This document shows positions 1 through 12,823 of a DNA stretch of 64,000 bases, in pieces. Within the stretch, counting starts at the first letter, position 1, and each line of letters opens with the position of its first letter. This DNA is from Rhexocercosporidium sp. MPI-PUGE-AT-0058 (taxonomy: Eukaryota; Ascomycota; Leotiomycetes; Helotiales), in the NCBI GenBank assembly GCA_020746875.1, contig JAGTJL010000012.1, positions 372,001 through 436,000 of the forward strand, in the 5' to 3' direction. Made by a program: the position numbers and the translations under genes. The notes below the pieces were generated by a model, which was given only the letters and a program-made list of their open reading frames with translations, ran no database searches and was not told the DNA's origin.

Positions 1-2649
1 ATTTTTAGTAATATAACTTAGCGCTTATTATTAAACTTATTATAAATTTTAAATTAAATTAAAATGAAATTTATATATATAATTATAAAGCGTATTTATT
101 AATAATAAAGAGAGCTAAAGAATAAGATAAGAAAGCGTTTAAAATAACTACGCGTATATATATTCAATATTTTATAAGTTTTTATACTTTTAATATTTAT
201 AGAATTTAAATGTCACGTCTCGATAGAATAATTATTACGCGTAACGTATACTTTAACGAAAATAACTTTTATATTATTTTAAGTAAAAAAGTAAAGATTA
301 CGATTTAAGAAATTAAGTTTATTTATAATCTTATCAAGAAGGATAAGTTTATTATAAATTAAGCTAGAATTATTAAGAATATTATTAAAGATATAATTAT
401 TAAGGAAAATAATGCGAATTTCTTAAGCGAAGACTTGTTTTAATTATATATTAAATAAATTTAAAGATTAATTAAAGGCTCCGAGAGTTAAAACTCAGGG
501 GTAAAAGAATATATTAATAGTTTAAGTATAATAAATAGACTTTTAATTTTAAAATATATTTTTACTTTAAAAGGCTTTCTTAAATAAAATAAGAAATTAA
601 AAGAAAATGCGTTAAATTAAGAGTTTACTTTAAATATAAAGTAAGTCTTAGAGGCATTCGACTCGCGTAAGAGTATATAACTTATTAATTGAGATTCGAA
701 CGTATTATAAGATTAAGCGCGGGATTCGCTTTAATTATTACGTATTAAAATTTAAATACCGTTAAGACCTCGATTATAAAAGGAGTCTTTAATAATAATT
801 TTAATATTATATTCTTAAATTAAAGTATAAAATACTTAAACGACGGAAGTAAAATAAGTAAAAGTAATACGTTTTTAAATTATAATAGAAAAAGCTTAAT
901 TAAAATTAAGTATACTTATTAAAAGCTTGGCAAAAGTAAAAAAGTTAATTAAAAGTAAAAGAAAAAGAAGAAGATTATAAAAGAATTAAAGTAATAAAGT
1001 ATTTATAATACTTATAACTTTCCTTAAATAAACACGCCTCGATAAAAATAACCCTAAACTCAAGGATAAGCCTAATCTCAGGGGTAATTAAATCCTCGAT
1101 TAATATAATAATCTTCGGCTTAAAGTTAATTAAATGCTTTAAGGGTTTATATTTAATTAATATATATTATTAAAAGAATAAAATAATCTTTAAGATTTAA
1201 TGAAAATTATATATTATATAATTATAATAATAATATAAACGAGCCGCTAATTATTAAAAAAGAAGATTTTACTTTTAAAACTTAAAATTTAAAATCTTTT
1301 ACTTAAATTAAAATAATAAAGTAATCTTTAAAGTGAATTAACGATTATCTTTATATACGCTAGTACGCTTTTAATTAAATCTTTCCGAATCTTTATAGCG
1401 CTCGTAGCTTATTTTAACTTGAAAGTCAAGTGCTTCGACGTAATTAATGCGTTTATTAACGCTTTTCAAGATATAAACGACGAAACCGTATATTATAAAT
1501 TCCTTTTAAGTTTTAATAAGCTTAAATATATATTATAAGTTAATCGCGCTTTTTATGGGATGCGTGATTTTCTATACTTATAATATAAGTATATTAATAA
1601 AACGTTAACGGATTTAAAGTTAATTTTATATTTAGAAGAACCGTATATATTTATAGATTTTAATTATAAAATTCTTATTTTTTTTACGTAAATAATATTT
1701 AAGTGCTTTATTATTAAGACGACTTAAAGCTCGGATAAGATTTTATTAAGCGACTAAATTAAGCGTACGATATGTATGATTTTAAAGATATTAAATAATT
1801 CCTAAGGATTAAGATATTATGCGACAAAAAGCGTAAGATTCTTTCTTTAATTTATAATTAATATATTAAAAAGATTACTCGAAAGTTTGAGTAAATTAAT
1901 AAGAGGTATTTTATAATATCGCTTCCTTAAATCGATTTTATTAAGTATAAAAGACAAGTTTTAAAGAAATATATTAAAACTTATTAAGAAAGAGTTAAGT
2001 CGGTATTATATATAACGATCGTTATAAGATTAAACGTAGCTTTTGTAATTACTTAGCTCTTATAGTTTGTAATAAATCTTAATTTAAAGCATTTTATAAT
2101 TATATATTAATTTATTCGTTACTTATTTAATACGCGCTTTTTGGAAATTATATATAAAAGTAATTAAGAGAGAGCGCTTTATATTATTTTAAATATATTT
2201 TTTATAAATAACGTCGAAACTCAGAAGTTATTTTAAAGTTATATAATCTTATTATTCGGCGGGCTAATAATTTAAAAAGTATTAAAGTAATTTACAATTA
2301 TTACGTCGATTACTAAAGCGGAATTATTAATATTAAAGTATATTAAAAAAGAAGTTATAGTTTTTTAACGATTCTTTTAGAACTTAGCTTTTAATATTAA
2401 TAAGATTTAAGAGATCTTTTATAATAATTAATAAATAATTAAATTAATTATAAATAATATTAAGAGGATTATTATTAAGCTTCGTTATATAAATATTTAA
2501 AACATATAATTTAAGTAAGAATATATTCGTAAATTATTTAAAGTAATATAGCTTTTAACCGCTAATATACTTATTAATAGGCTTATAAAGAATTTGTTTC
2601 GCTAGAAATTCGAGCTTTTTAAAGTATTTTTAAATTTTAGTAATTATTA

Positions 2650-4850
2650 ATCTTAAGTTAAAGAGCTTTAAATATATTTATTAAAAGTATATTAAGAATA
2701 TTTTTATATAATCTTTTATTTATAAAACTTTTTAAATTTAATATTTTAAGTATTTACGCTTTAAAAACGCCGAAGATAAACGCGAAATCCAGCCTAAGCT
2801 TAAGTAAAGATTTACTTAAATTTAACTTAAGCTTAAGTAAAAACTATTTAAATTCGGCCCGAGCTTAAGTAAAGTCCGTTTAAATTCAGCTCGACCTTAT
2901 AAATAATTTATTAAAAGCGTAAAAAGAATCTACTTAAGCTTAAATTAACGAATGATTATTGTCTTTAAGACCTTCGCGAACTTCTTTAAATCTTATATAA
3001 AATTATTAAACTTTATTAAAGATTTTATATTAATATTATTATTATTATTAAAGTCATTCTTTTTATTACGCTTTAAACCTAGCTTTTAAAAGTGTATTAA
3101 AAGATTTAACTTTATGTTTTTATTAAACTCTTTATTACTTGCCAAGTCTTTTATTAAGGCTTTTAAGGTAATTTTATACTTTTTAATACTTTATAAATTA
3201 GTTAATAAAATACTCGATTAATTATAATGCGATTATTATACTTTTTTATTATTATAATTTATAATTATAATTAATTTTTTATTATACTTAAGTATATTTT
3301 TAATAGCGGAATTATACTTATAACCGGAGGTATAATTATAATATTAACTTTTAATAGCAAGAGTATTAGCGAAGCAGTATTTACGATTACTATAGTTACG
3401 AATAATAGCGCGAATATATAATAAATAAGGATTTGTAAATTCCTTTTTTAAATTTTAGTTAATATAAATAAAATAAGTTATTAATAAAAAGTAAGTTTTA
3501 AAATAATATATATATACCTCGAGCGCGCTTAATAAGAAAGTAAAGCTTAAATGGAATACGAGACGATTTGCGCTTCTTTAAAGTTAATAAAGAACGAGTA
3601 CGAGTCTTAAAAGTAAGAGAAAGGGTAAGAAAAGAAGTCGAATTAAGACGCGAGACACGTAAAGTAAAAAGAGTATATTAAAAGTTATTTTTATTTAATA
3701 TAATAACGCTTTTATTTAATATAATTAATAATAATAAAATATTAAAAGAACGCGTAAGAGTCTTTTTAAATAATAAGCTTAGTTTAATACGAAAAGATTA
3801 AAGGAGAATTAGTTTATTATTAAAGTTATTAATAAGCGCATTTTCATTTTCGCGTAAAAAAAAATACTATTAATTATTTTTAAGATTTATTTTGACGACC
3901 GAATAAATAAAAGGAGGATTATTAATAAGATTATTAGCTAGCTTATTATTAAATACTTTTTAATTATTAAACTTATTTTTAAAATCTTATAATATAATTA
4001 TTAGCGATTAGTTTAACGGTGCTAAGGTCACTTAAAAATAGAGTCAAGAAATTAAATTAAAGAATAACTTATTTAACGAGTTGCGATTTAATTATTAATA
4101 CTCGTAGTCGTTACTTTAAAAGCTTTAAAAAGTATAACTAATAATTAAAGAGAATTTGCTAAAAGAAGTAAGAGATTAAAAAATAAAAGAAAGAAATAAA
4201 TAAGTAAGTAAACACGCGAGTATAAAATGCGTTAATATTAAGCAAAAGTTAATTATAATAATATAAAGGTCGATATATATATATTTTTAAGAGTAATTAT
4301 AATCGCGCTACTGCGGTACGGGACGCTTAAATTAATAATAAACCTATTAACTCGGGAGGCGGCGTATTATATAAGCTAATAAGAGGCTGGCATATACCGT
4401 TGCGGCTTTTTATTATATATAATAATTATTTTAAAAGGACTAAATTCATTAATTATAACTTAATAACTTAATGATTAAACGGGACGGCACGAATCTTAAT
4501 TATAAATTAAACTTTATTTTAGCTTTACTTTTAAAACATACGATTTGCACACGTTAAATATAATAATTAAAATCTTATTTACTTAATTACTATAGTTTAG
4601 TTATATTTTTAGATTTCATTTATTTAATTATATATAATTTAAATGCGTGTTTATATTCTTATTTATTACTAATATTAATTGCCTAATAGACTACTTATAT
4701 TAATATATAAAGTCCTCGCATATTATATTTTTAAAAGCACGTATTAATATTTTTATTTATTATAATATTTTAAGAGTATTAATTTATTATTCGGCGCTAT
4801 ACTTTTATTAAGAATTAATATATATACTAAAGGAGCTTATATTATATCTC
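2650..4850. other. AT-rich unclassified stretch inside copia copy 1
   Basis: After the end of the degenerate copia polyprotein there are about 2.2 kb before the LTR, far more than a copia element normally has there. No reading frame, terminal repeat or match to another part of the window was recognised. A slightly GC-richer patch lies at about 4300-4400. It may be a further nested insertion mutated beyond recognition. Confidence 0.4.
2798..2895. repeat. Degenerate tandem repeat, three units of 32-33 bp
   Basis: The core GCTTAAGTAAA recurs at 2798, 2831 and 2863, each followed by related AT-rich sequence containing TTTAAATT. The spacing of 33 and 32 bp defines a short tandem array inside the unclassified part of copia copy 1. 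No function is apparent. Confidence 0.6.
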
Positions 4851-5896
4851 TTGACTACTTATGCGCCTTTAAATAATAAGGCTTATTTATATAACGGAAC
4901 TTTACTATAAGGGTATATCGCGCCTTAGCGCAGTTTATTAATTATATATATGCTTTTATAAGCACTTACGCGTATATATACTTAAGTTATAATCTTCTTT
5001 TATAAAAGGTAACGCTTACTTTAATAAATCTTTTAAACTTTTACTCTTTACGTTAATTATAAAGCTCTTGAACTACTAAAAGCCTGCTCCACTTCTGTCC
5101 GACAGTCTTAATATAATATTAATATATATTAGTAGCGGAACGGGCATAAAATACTTATAATAATTATTATGATTTCGCAGTATAACCGAATCTCTATTAT
5201 TAACTCTTTTATTAAACCGTGCGTAATTTAGTCGACTTTAAAAGCGGAAGTAATAATATAAGCGTTTTTAAATTTAAATATATTATTAATTAAGTATATT
5301 ATGCCCTTATAAAACTTCTCGAACTCTTTTATTTCGTTAATATATTAATAATATTCCGGAAGAAAAAGATATAACTTATAAGAAAAACATTAATAAAAAA
5401 AGAGATTTAATTAATATTTTTTTTATTAAGCTTAAGGGACACACGCGACAAGGAATTAGTTATACGATGCTTCTCGAGTTAAATAATAAAGCTTTAAGCT
5501 CCCGTAGGAATTATAAAGTTATAATTTTTAAAGGCGACGCCGGCATTATATTAGCTATTCTTACGTAATTAGTTTTCGAAATTAAAGGCAAGGTTCTTTA
5601 TAATGCGGATATTTTTATAAAAAGTACGAAGGAATTATTTATTTTATAATTAATATATAATTTACTTTTAACGCGTTTAATATTATATTATTAATAAACT
5701 TTATAAATATAAGTACGTATAATAATATAAACGGCTTTTTACTTAAAATAGCAGTCGCAATTCTTCTTGCCTTTTTTATTAATATAATAAAAAAAGAAGT
5801 CGATTAATATAACTTTAAAGCATTAGCCGTAGAAACTTCTGCGAGGCCAGTTCGTAGGGTTATTAAATGCAATAGCTTTAAGACGTTAAACAAAAG

Positions 5897-6111
<215 letters not shown>

Positions 6112-6280
6112 TAAAAGAGAAGAAAAAGAGAGACGGGAAGACAGCGACGTATAAGCACGGGTATTATATATAATTAAGCTAAAAAAAGAAAGGTTATTAT
6201 TAACGTGACGAAAAGGCTATTTATATATACGTCTCGGCGGAGTAGCAGGGTCGTAATTATTACGTAATTATATTATTATA

Positions 6281-6432
6281 TTTATATTATTTATATTATT
6301 TATATTATTTATATTATTTATATTATTTATATTATTTATATTATTTATATTATTTATATTATTTATATTATTTATATTATTTATATTATTTATATTATTT
6401 ATATTATTTATATTATTTATATTATTTATATT
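6281..6432. repeat. 9-bp minisatellite (TTTATATTA), about 17 units
   Basis: A near-perfect tandem array with a 9-bp period. The homologous position in the complete Gypsy element (about 24855-24881) has about three units. It lies some 170 bp after the AAT array in the same Gypsy remnant. Confidence 0.95.
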
Positions 6433-6695
6433 TTATTTACTTAATAAATAAACGTGAATACGCCACTAGCGCGTAACCTATTTATTACTTCGCCGATCAA
6501 AGATAATTCTTTAATAATAATAATAATAATTATAGCACTCGAATATGAATATAAGAGCTTTTATATATACGCGTAAGGGTCTCGTAATTAAAATAAATAT
6601 CTTCTGTTATTTTATAAAATTATTTTTATTTATTAAGTTAGTAATATTAATATATTATACGGAACGGCTTATAAAGTAATCGGACGACGTCCGAC

Positions 6696-6952
6696 TGTCA
6701 TGTGTATACCTATCCATTCTATTTGTACGGAATCGGGCCCGTAGCATAAGGGGGCCGAGGTTTTTACGGTATTAATAGAATTAGTTTTACTTATATATTT
6801 AATCACGCCGGCGTTTTGCTTCTCCTTATGAATAACCTTCTTTATATATACGCTTCTCTTCTGAACTTCTTCGAAGGCCAGAGATTAATTCTTTAAATAT
6901 AATTTACTCTGAACCTTTACGAAGCTTTGCTTACCGTGAACTCCATCTGACA
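6696..6952 (+). mobile_element. Solo Gypsy LTR, 257 bp, with CCGAC target-site duplication
   Basis: The unit starts TGTCA and ends TGACA, is exactly 257 bp, and is flanked on both sides by CCGAC (6691-6695 and 6953-6957). The same length and sequence family are seen in the LTRs at 17312-17568, 25345-25601 and 7160-7417. The paralogous site in the complete Gypsy element (near 25137) carries a single copy of the pentamer and no LTR, so it is an empty site. This copy still has CA and TG dinucleotides, so it is less mutated than the element it sits in and probably younger. The rest of its parent element was presumably lost by LTR-LTR recombination. Confidence 0.95.
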
Positions 6953-7594
6953 CCGACGAATTAATCGCGGTATAATATTATATACTTAGCGTAGTAATTT
7001 AAATAACCGTATTAATTTAATTAACTAAACTTATTAACCGGATGCGGCTGTCCGACTTACCGCGGCCTAGTCCTCGCCTTAAGCGACGCGAAAGTATATT
7101 AATATATTATTAATTAAAGCATCAATATCGCGGACGTTATTATTAAAAAAGGAAATAATTATTATATATATATATTTATTTATTTTATTTATACGGAATC
7201 GGGCCTATAATATAAGAAGGCCGAGGCTTTTATAGTATTAATAGAATTAATCTTACTTATATATTTAATTACGCCGGCGTTTTACTTCTTTTTATAAGTA
7301 ATTTACTTTATATATACGCTTTTCTTTTAAACTTCTTTAAAAGCCAGAGATTAATTTTTTAAATATAATTTACCCTGAACCTCTACGAAGCTTTGCCTAC
7401 CGTGAACTCCTTTAACAATTTACCTTTTAATTATTTACCGATAATAATAGTTATATAATATATAACTTATGAAATCTTAAGTATTAAGGTCTCTTAAAAC
7501 GATGCTTCCAAAAGTAATACTCTCCTAATATCTTTTTCTTAAAGCCTTCACCCTCCTAAGCCTATAGTCCTGAGTATTACGCTGTCCCGGGGTC

Positions 7595-8345
7595 AAGTGT
7601 CACGGGACGCGGGGCGTTCGTAACATTAGCTTACGTTAGGCTATGCGAAAACCTCCCATTTCCGAAAAGAATCGAAAGAAACGCCTTGCTTTCGCACACG
7701 AGCACAAAAACTGGACTTTCACCGATTAGTATATAATCCTGTGGTCAGACGAAACGTGGGTTACGGATGGGAGGCACCGAAAAACACGTGTTATGCGACA
7801 AGTAGGAAAGGAGTAGGATAATAATTGTATCGAAGAGAAAGTATAACTGAAGAAGGGTTGGATGTTTTGGGGCTGTTTTCACGGAGATACAAAAGGCCCT
7901 GGTTTCTTTTGGGAAAAGGATTAGGGAACAATTGGTGCTGCTACGTATTAAGTATACGGTTCCTGTTGTTGCATAATACTTGTGCGATTTGGAAGGGTTA
8001 AAAGGTATAGCATATGAGCTTTTATTTATGTAAGACGGAGCCTCGGGGCATCGTGCAAAGGAGATAAAGGCACTTCTAGCTTCTTTAGCTATTATTATCA
8101 TCGAATGGCCTTCCTTTTCTTCTGATCTAAACCTTATTGAAACGCTTTAGAAACATATGAAAAAGTGGTTGCAAAGCAAATACGGAGACTACAGCTGGAA
8201 ATTATACGATGACTCAAAGAGAAAGGTAACTGAAGCTTAGAATGAGGTAGTAACCCCTGGTTTACTACGCGAATTAATTGAGAGTATGCCAGCGCGTATG
8301 CAAGCTGCAATTAATGTTAATGGGAAATTTATAAAGTATTAATTG
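7595..8345 (+). pseudogene. Tc1/mariner transposase relic
   Basis: The plus strand, read with frame changes and several stops, gives a fungal Tc1/mariner-type DDE transposase C-terminal half. A KKRLAFAHEH stretch (about 7675-7705) precedes the first catalytic Asp in WSDETWVT (about 7740-7763). A GWMFWGCF motif follows, then DGASGHRAKEIKALL with the second Asp (about 8035-8080), and an EWPSFSSDLNLIE motif with the third acidic residue (about 8103-8142). This order is diagnostic for the superfamily. The N-terminal helix-turn-helix part is missing or unrecognisable, and no terminal inverted repeats were found. It is clearly non-functional; a sub-family assignment is not possible here. Confidence 0.85.
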
Positions 8346-9207
8346 TAATTAAGAAAATAAATTAATAAAGAAATTAGAGAGAGAATACAAGAATAAATGA
8401 TTCTGTCGGAAATTCTGCCGTTGGAAGGCGGTGAGACAAAACTTTGTGCCTGCACTTGCGTAGACGTGTACTCCGGGTGTTAAGCGTGTAAATTATAGCC
8501 GGAGGTACTCTGCTCGATACTTTTTAGACGTATTTTTAATAATATAAATATGTTTTTCGCTTTTATTATATATTTAACTTTAATTTATAAAGATTATAAA
8601 TTTTATTTAATCGTTAATAATTTAACTCTTAAACTTAAAAGCAAAAGTTAATCGATATCGTATATAGTCTTCCGATAGCTAAGGCTTAGAAATAGCTTTA
8701 AAACGTCGGTATTCTTCGGTCTTGAGGCAATTCCAGATTATCGTAATATTAAATAAGATATTATAATAAACTATAAGTTAGGGAAAAGTCATTCTTTAGA
8801 TAGTTATAGAACTAGAAGTAAGAGTATTAAGAAGACGCTTTTTATATTAAAAGTTGAATTTGGACTTTCGACCGGTCTGTAGTCGTTTCTTTAGTGTAAT
8901 CGAGCTATAGTATACTAGTCTTATTATAGCAATAAAATAACCAATTCGCCTAGGAATTATATTGAGTTTAATTAGGTGGCGACTACGAGGTGTCTTCTCC
9001 TACTTACGCTAACTAAGAATTTTAGCTCGGTCGGTATAAAAGAGAAAATAGTAGACTTAATTTAAAGGCGTACTTGGAGGCTTTATACCGGACTTAGAGG
9101 CTATAGTATCTTTATCTGGATTATTGTCATGTGTTTATCACGTGAGGCATTCCCTTAATTGGTATATGTACCAAGTAGAGCGTATTCTGCCTTAAGGCCG
9201 AATACTG
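8346..9207. other. Moderately AT-rich intergenic stretch
   Basis: No gene, terminal repeat or known motif was recognised. Mutation by RIP is milder than in 1-7400, and CACGTG occurs near 9138. The stretch ends at the TA duplication of the Fot1-type element. Confidence 0.5.
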
Positions 9208-9239
9208 TAAGTCCCTCCCATTACCATTTGGACCACCCT

Positions 9240-11020
9240 TGTAACGACAGGTATGCTTCGGCTAGGTTAGGGGTCCGGAATAGGTCCGACCCCCCTCCGA
9301 CTCCTTATATATATACCTCCCTCCTATATAGTAGCTCTATAGTTTTTATATTTTAAGTATTAAGTCTATCTTTACGTTTAAGGCTCTTGCGTCGTTACAT
9401 TATATAAAAACTCCTCTACGTGCGTCTAGAGTATTTGCTACTGCCGCTATTGCTATTATTTCTTTTGCTGCTCGATTGGATTAGAGTCGTTGATTTTATC
9501 GTCGATACTACCTACTTATTTATTTTTACTTTTTATACGTATTTCTACCTGCATACGACTCTTCCGTATCTGGCCCGTTACTTTTAATATTATATAATAC
9601 TTTAGAATCAAACCTTTCTTCTTAATTCCTTTCTTATTATAGACTTTTAATAATAACTACAAGCTCTCCGCCAGTAATTTACCGACGAGCTTATTCACAG
9701 AGACTCCCAAATCGATGCTCTCTTTTTAATAATCACTTTTTTATAAAGCTCCTTAATCTTAATTCAGGATTAAGTCTAAAACCGATCCGAAACCCCTAAG
9801 AAGCTCAAGCGTTAGCTCCCGGACCCTCCGAAATTTGACGGCACATAATTACACTACGACACTTGGCTAGCGTAGCTTCAGCTTGTGCTCGGCGTCGATA
9901 GTAAAGCAATTAAAGATGCGTAAGCTTAATTCGCGTTTGTTTACTTACGATTGGATTCCGGACCGGCTGCCCTTCGCTTAAAGCTCCTGAAACACGCAAA
10001 CCTCACGAATACATATGATTATTATTTAATCTTAAATTAACTTAATAAGTATAACGGAGTCGAAAACAAGGTTTAGCGAGCTAAGGTAAAACTCTATAAA
10101 CTAGCTTAAACCGGCAGTTTCCACAGGTTCTTGATTTCCTTTAAAGTGACGCTCGGCGAAGCAGGAGGGTAGAATTAAGACGACAAGAAGAAAATCGACA
10201 CGTTACGGCCATGCCTTTCCGAATATCTTAAGCGGAAGCTTTAAGAGCACGATATTTTAGGCATTACTCCTTTAAAGTACTTGGAATTCGTCTCCCTTTA
10301 TAAGAGATACGCCTCTTAATCGACTTTTGCGGCACTTACGGCTGTATATACCTTTAGGAACTACTCCGGACTAGGTCCGACTCAGCATCGCTCTTTATAC
10401 GACCCTTAAAAAGCCGACAAAATGGACCTTTCCGTTATTAACGCTATTGACATAGCCTCTCGCTCCTCTTCTCCGTCAAGTATTGATCGCTCCCGCTGCT
10501 TCCGATGCGGATTGATTAATCATTACGTCTCTATTTGTCCTGTACCGCTACGACCAGACTCTCCGGCTCAAATACACTTAATCTAGCCTACCTCTCGGAA
10601 TGCGGTCCGATTTTAACTAGTTTAAGTCAATCGCATGGTTTTTAACTTTACACGGTCACGCTTACCGGTCCATAAGCAACGTCAGCTCACAGGTGACGTA
10701 GCTTTATAATTAAAAGAAGTAGAAAGAGAAGTTAATATTATGGGAATCGATACTGTACTCGATACTTTGTTAAAGTATAGGTACGATAATGGAATTGATT
10801 CAGAAGAAGAGTGGGAAGGGTAAGAAGCACGAGGACGAGCTTCGGTTTCCTGAGGGGGTAGTATAACGACAGGTATGCTTTGGCTAAGTTAGGGGTCCGG
10901 AACAGGTCCGACCCCCTCCGACTCCTTATATATATGCCTCCCTCTTATATAATAGCTCTATAGTTTTTGTATTCTAAGTATTAAGTCTATCTTCACGTCC
11001 AAGGCTCTTGCGTCGTTACA
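9240..11020 (+). mobile_element. Non-autonomous gag-only LTR element (TR-GAG type), 1,781 bp
   Basis: Two direct repeats of 160 and 159 bp (9240-9399 and 10862-11020) begin TGTAACGACAGG or TATAACGACAGG and end CGTCGTTACA. The unit is flanked by the duplicated pentamer ACCCT (9235-9239 and 11021-11025), so it is a complete insertion. The 1.46-kb interior has room only for a gag-like frame; protease, reverse transcriptase and integrase are absent. This is the layout called TR-GAG in plants and fungi, which needs enzymes from a full-length relative to move. It sits inside the left inverted repeat of the Fot1-type element, so it arrived later. Mutation is moderate, so the gag can still be read. 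Confidence 0.92.
9700..10850 (+). pseudogene. gag-like ORF of the TR-GAG element with CCHC zinc knuckle
   Basis: Plus-strand translation gives a Ty3-type capsid/nucleocapsid protein with several RIP-type stops. An LPDPPKFDGT motif (about 9817-9848) opens the gag core, followed by WLA and VD blocks and a YNGVENKVQRAKxKLYKL-like segment. A zinc knuckle follows at 10497-10538 with ligands Cys-X2-Cys-X4-His-X4-Cys all preserved, then an acidic tail. Gag packages element RNA into virus-like particles and the zinc knuckle binds it. No protease or polymerase frame follows before the right LTR. The start codon is not certain. Confidence 0.8.
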
Positions 11021-12823
11021 ACCCTCACATTGGACTACCCCGCATTTTTTCACCACTTTGTAAATAATACTTAATAACTTTATAACGCTTTAATTTATTT
11101 ATAATCTTTTATAAAATTAGAATCTCTATTTAAATCTGAATCTAAAGCTATAATTTCTTGATCTTCAGCTGCAATTTAAGCTCTTTAGATAGCTTAAATA
11201 TCCGCAAACTTGGAATTTAAGCTAATTTAAACCTTCCGTTTTTCCCGTGATTATAATTAATTTAATTTAGCTTTTAATTATTATATCTTCAGCTCTGCTT
11301 GCCTTAATGCGAAGTCCTTTTGATTAAAAGCTTTAATAGCTTTATTAAAGAGTAGTCGGTGTATTAGTAAATTATTATATAACGATTTAATTAAAGTATT
11401 AGGTTGTAAACGTAATTCCTTCTCAGCTTTTAGAGTAAATTATATAATTAACGATTCCTCTGCGTGCTTAATAGCTTAAAAGTTCTCCGTACTACTATTT
11501 TCAAGCTCTTAATTATTATTATCTAATAATAATCGGCTTATTAATGGTTTTATTATATTTACTGATTATAAGCTAATAGCTCTTCAGTTACTTTTAATAT
11601 TTATACTCGTTAAGCTCTCTTTTCGTATTTTATAATAATATATTAAGAAGTTACGCTTACTAATTAAAGTAAAATCAGTTATTAATACTAAAAGATTAAA
11701 GTGTTTTCGGTAAGATACTTTAAGAAGAAAGAAAATAAATAAATCTAAAAGTTATAAGACATGCGACGTATATATAAGTAAAAATAATAGAAATATATTA
11801 TATTTTAAGTACTTCTATATGAATTCCGTAATCTTATAACTTCTATAGCTGTTTAAGATTAATAATCGAGGTTTTTGATTACGTAGCTGCGTTTAAAGAA
11901 TGAAGACCTTTTCTAGCTATTTTAATATAGTAATATTATTTGTTTATTTATTTTTTATTGTTATGAATTTCTATTCCTTAAATATATTAATATTTACTAG
12001 AAATTACTATTATTAGACCGATTTTCCCTTATATATTATAAGTGAAGTGATTTTCTTACCGATTGCAGAGATATATTTAATAAAAGAGGTCTAATTCTGG
12101 GAACTAGGCTGTTTTCGTTATATAAAACGTCGGTTTTTATAGCCGATAATTAAGCTATTAATTCTAAGGCTTTCTATAATCCTTGCCTTATTTATATTCT
12201 ATCGATTTTAAAGTAGAACTGCCTTAATAGCTGGAATCTATAATTTATAGAACTACGGCTTAATAATATCGGATATTACGTTATTAATACGTATAAAATC
12301 AATAGAATATTACTTCTTAATACTTAGAATAAGATTCCGCTTGCAAAACCGTTATATTTATTGTTTTCCGAGTGGACGAGCATCTTTTTAAAGTGCAGAA
12401 AGCCGTTCCTTAAAAAGCCGTACTTGCGCATAAGTAATACTGAACTCTAATGTTTCTTAAGTCAAAATCCAGTGCATAAGACAATCCTCTAATACCGTAA
12501 GTAACCTTTGCAAGTGACTAGTAGCCTCCTAATAAGTGTTTAGGTTGTGAATGCGGTGTTTAAGAGTAGACCTCGGAATACCTTATTTAATTAAGGCGTA
12601 TCGTTCGGACTTGCTATTTTTGACCGCATTAATTACTTAAAGCACATTATACTTAATATATTTAGGCTTTATTATCGTCTTAATTTAAATTCCAAAAAAT
12701 TAAGAAAATCGATAAAAGAATAGAATAGTTATTAATTATTAAAAGTAAGTAAGTGAAAATAGCGGTATGTTAAGCGAAGTGGTCCAAATGTAGGGGTAGT
12801 CCAAATGGTGGTGGGGGGACTTA

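Larger units (their letters stand above)
1..5104 (+). mobile_element. Ty1/copia retrotransposon copy 1, RIP-inactivated, 5' part outside window
   Basis: This is the 3' part of a copia-type LTR retrotransposon. Positions 1-2340 align along their length with 35028-37571 (copia copy 2), apart from one inverted segment there. Up to about 2640 the plus strand retains a degenerate integrase/reverse transcriptase/RNase H reading, including a recognisable DNQQTIKL-like RNase H motif near 2400 and a terminal basic stretch, all interrupted by TAA/TAG stops. The last ~180 bp (about 4925-5104) match 31985-32165, the presumed 5' LTR of copy 2, so they are taken as its 3' LTR. The element stops exactly where sequence homologous to the complete Gypsy element starts, so it is nested in that element. 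Identity as copia is firm; the LTR start is not resolved. Confidence 0.8.
9210..12821 (-). mobile_element. Fot1/pogo-type DNA transposon copy 1, interrupted by an LTR element, RIP-inactivated
   Basis: The ends are inverted repeats: the left end AGTCCCTCCCATTACCATTT matches the reverse complement of the right end (12775-12821). Both ends are flanked by TA (9208-9209 and 12822-12823). Each inverted repeat contains a duplicated TTGGAC(T/C)ACC block. Removing the nested gag element and its duplicated ACCCT leaves about 1.83 kb, the size of the second copy at 50301-52116. The minus strand carries a heavily mutated transposase. The counterpart of the DGHGSH catalytic motif (near 11850) has Asp to Asn and His to Tyr changes, and the MDET region (near 12200) has the same kind of change. 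These are the expected products of RIP. Confidence 0.9.

Noticed and set aside
7745..8101. 118-codon frame on the minus strand
   Set aside because: It is antisense to the Tc1/mariner transposase relic, whose plus-strand motifs are recognisable.
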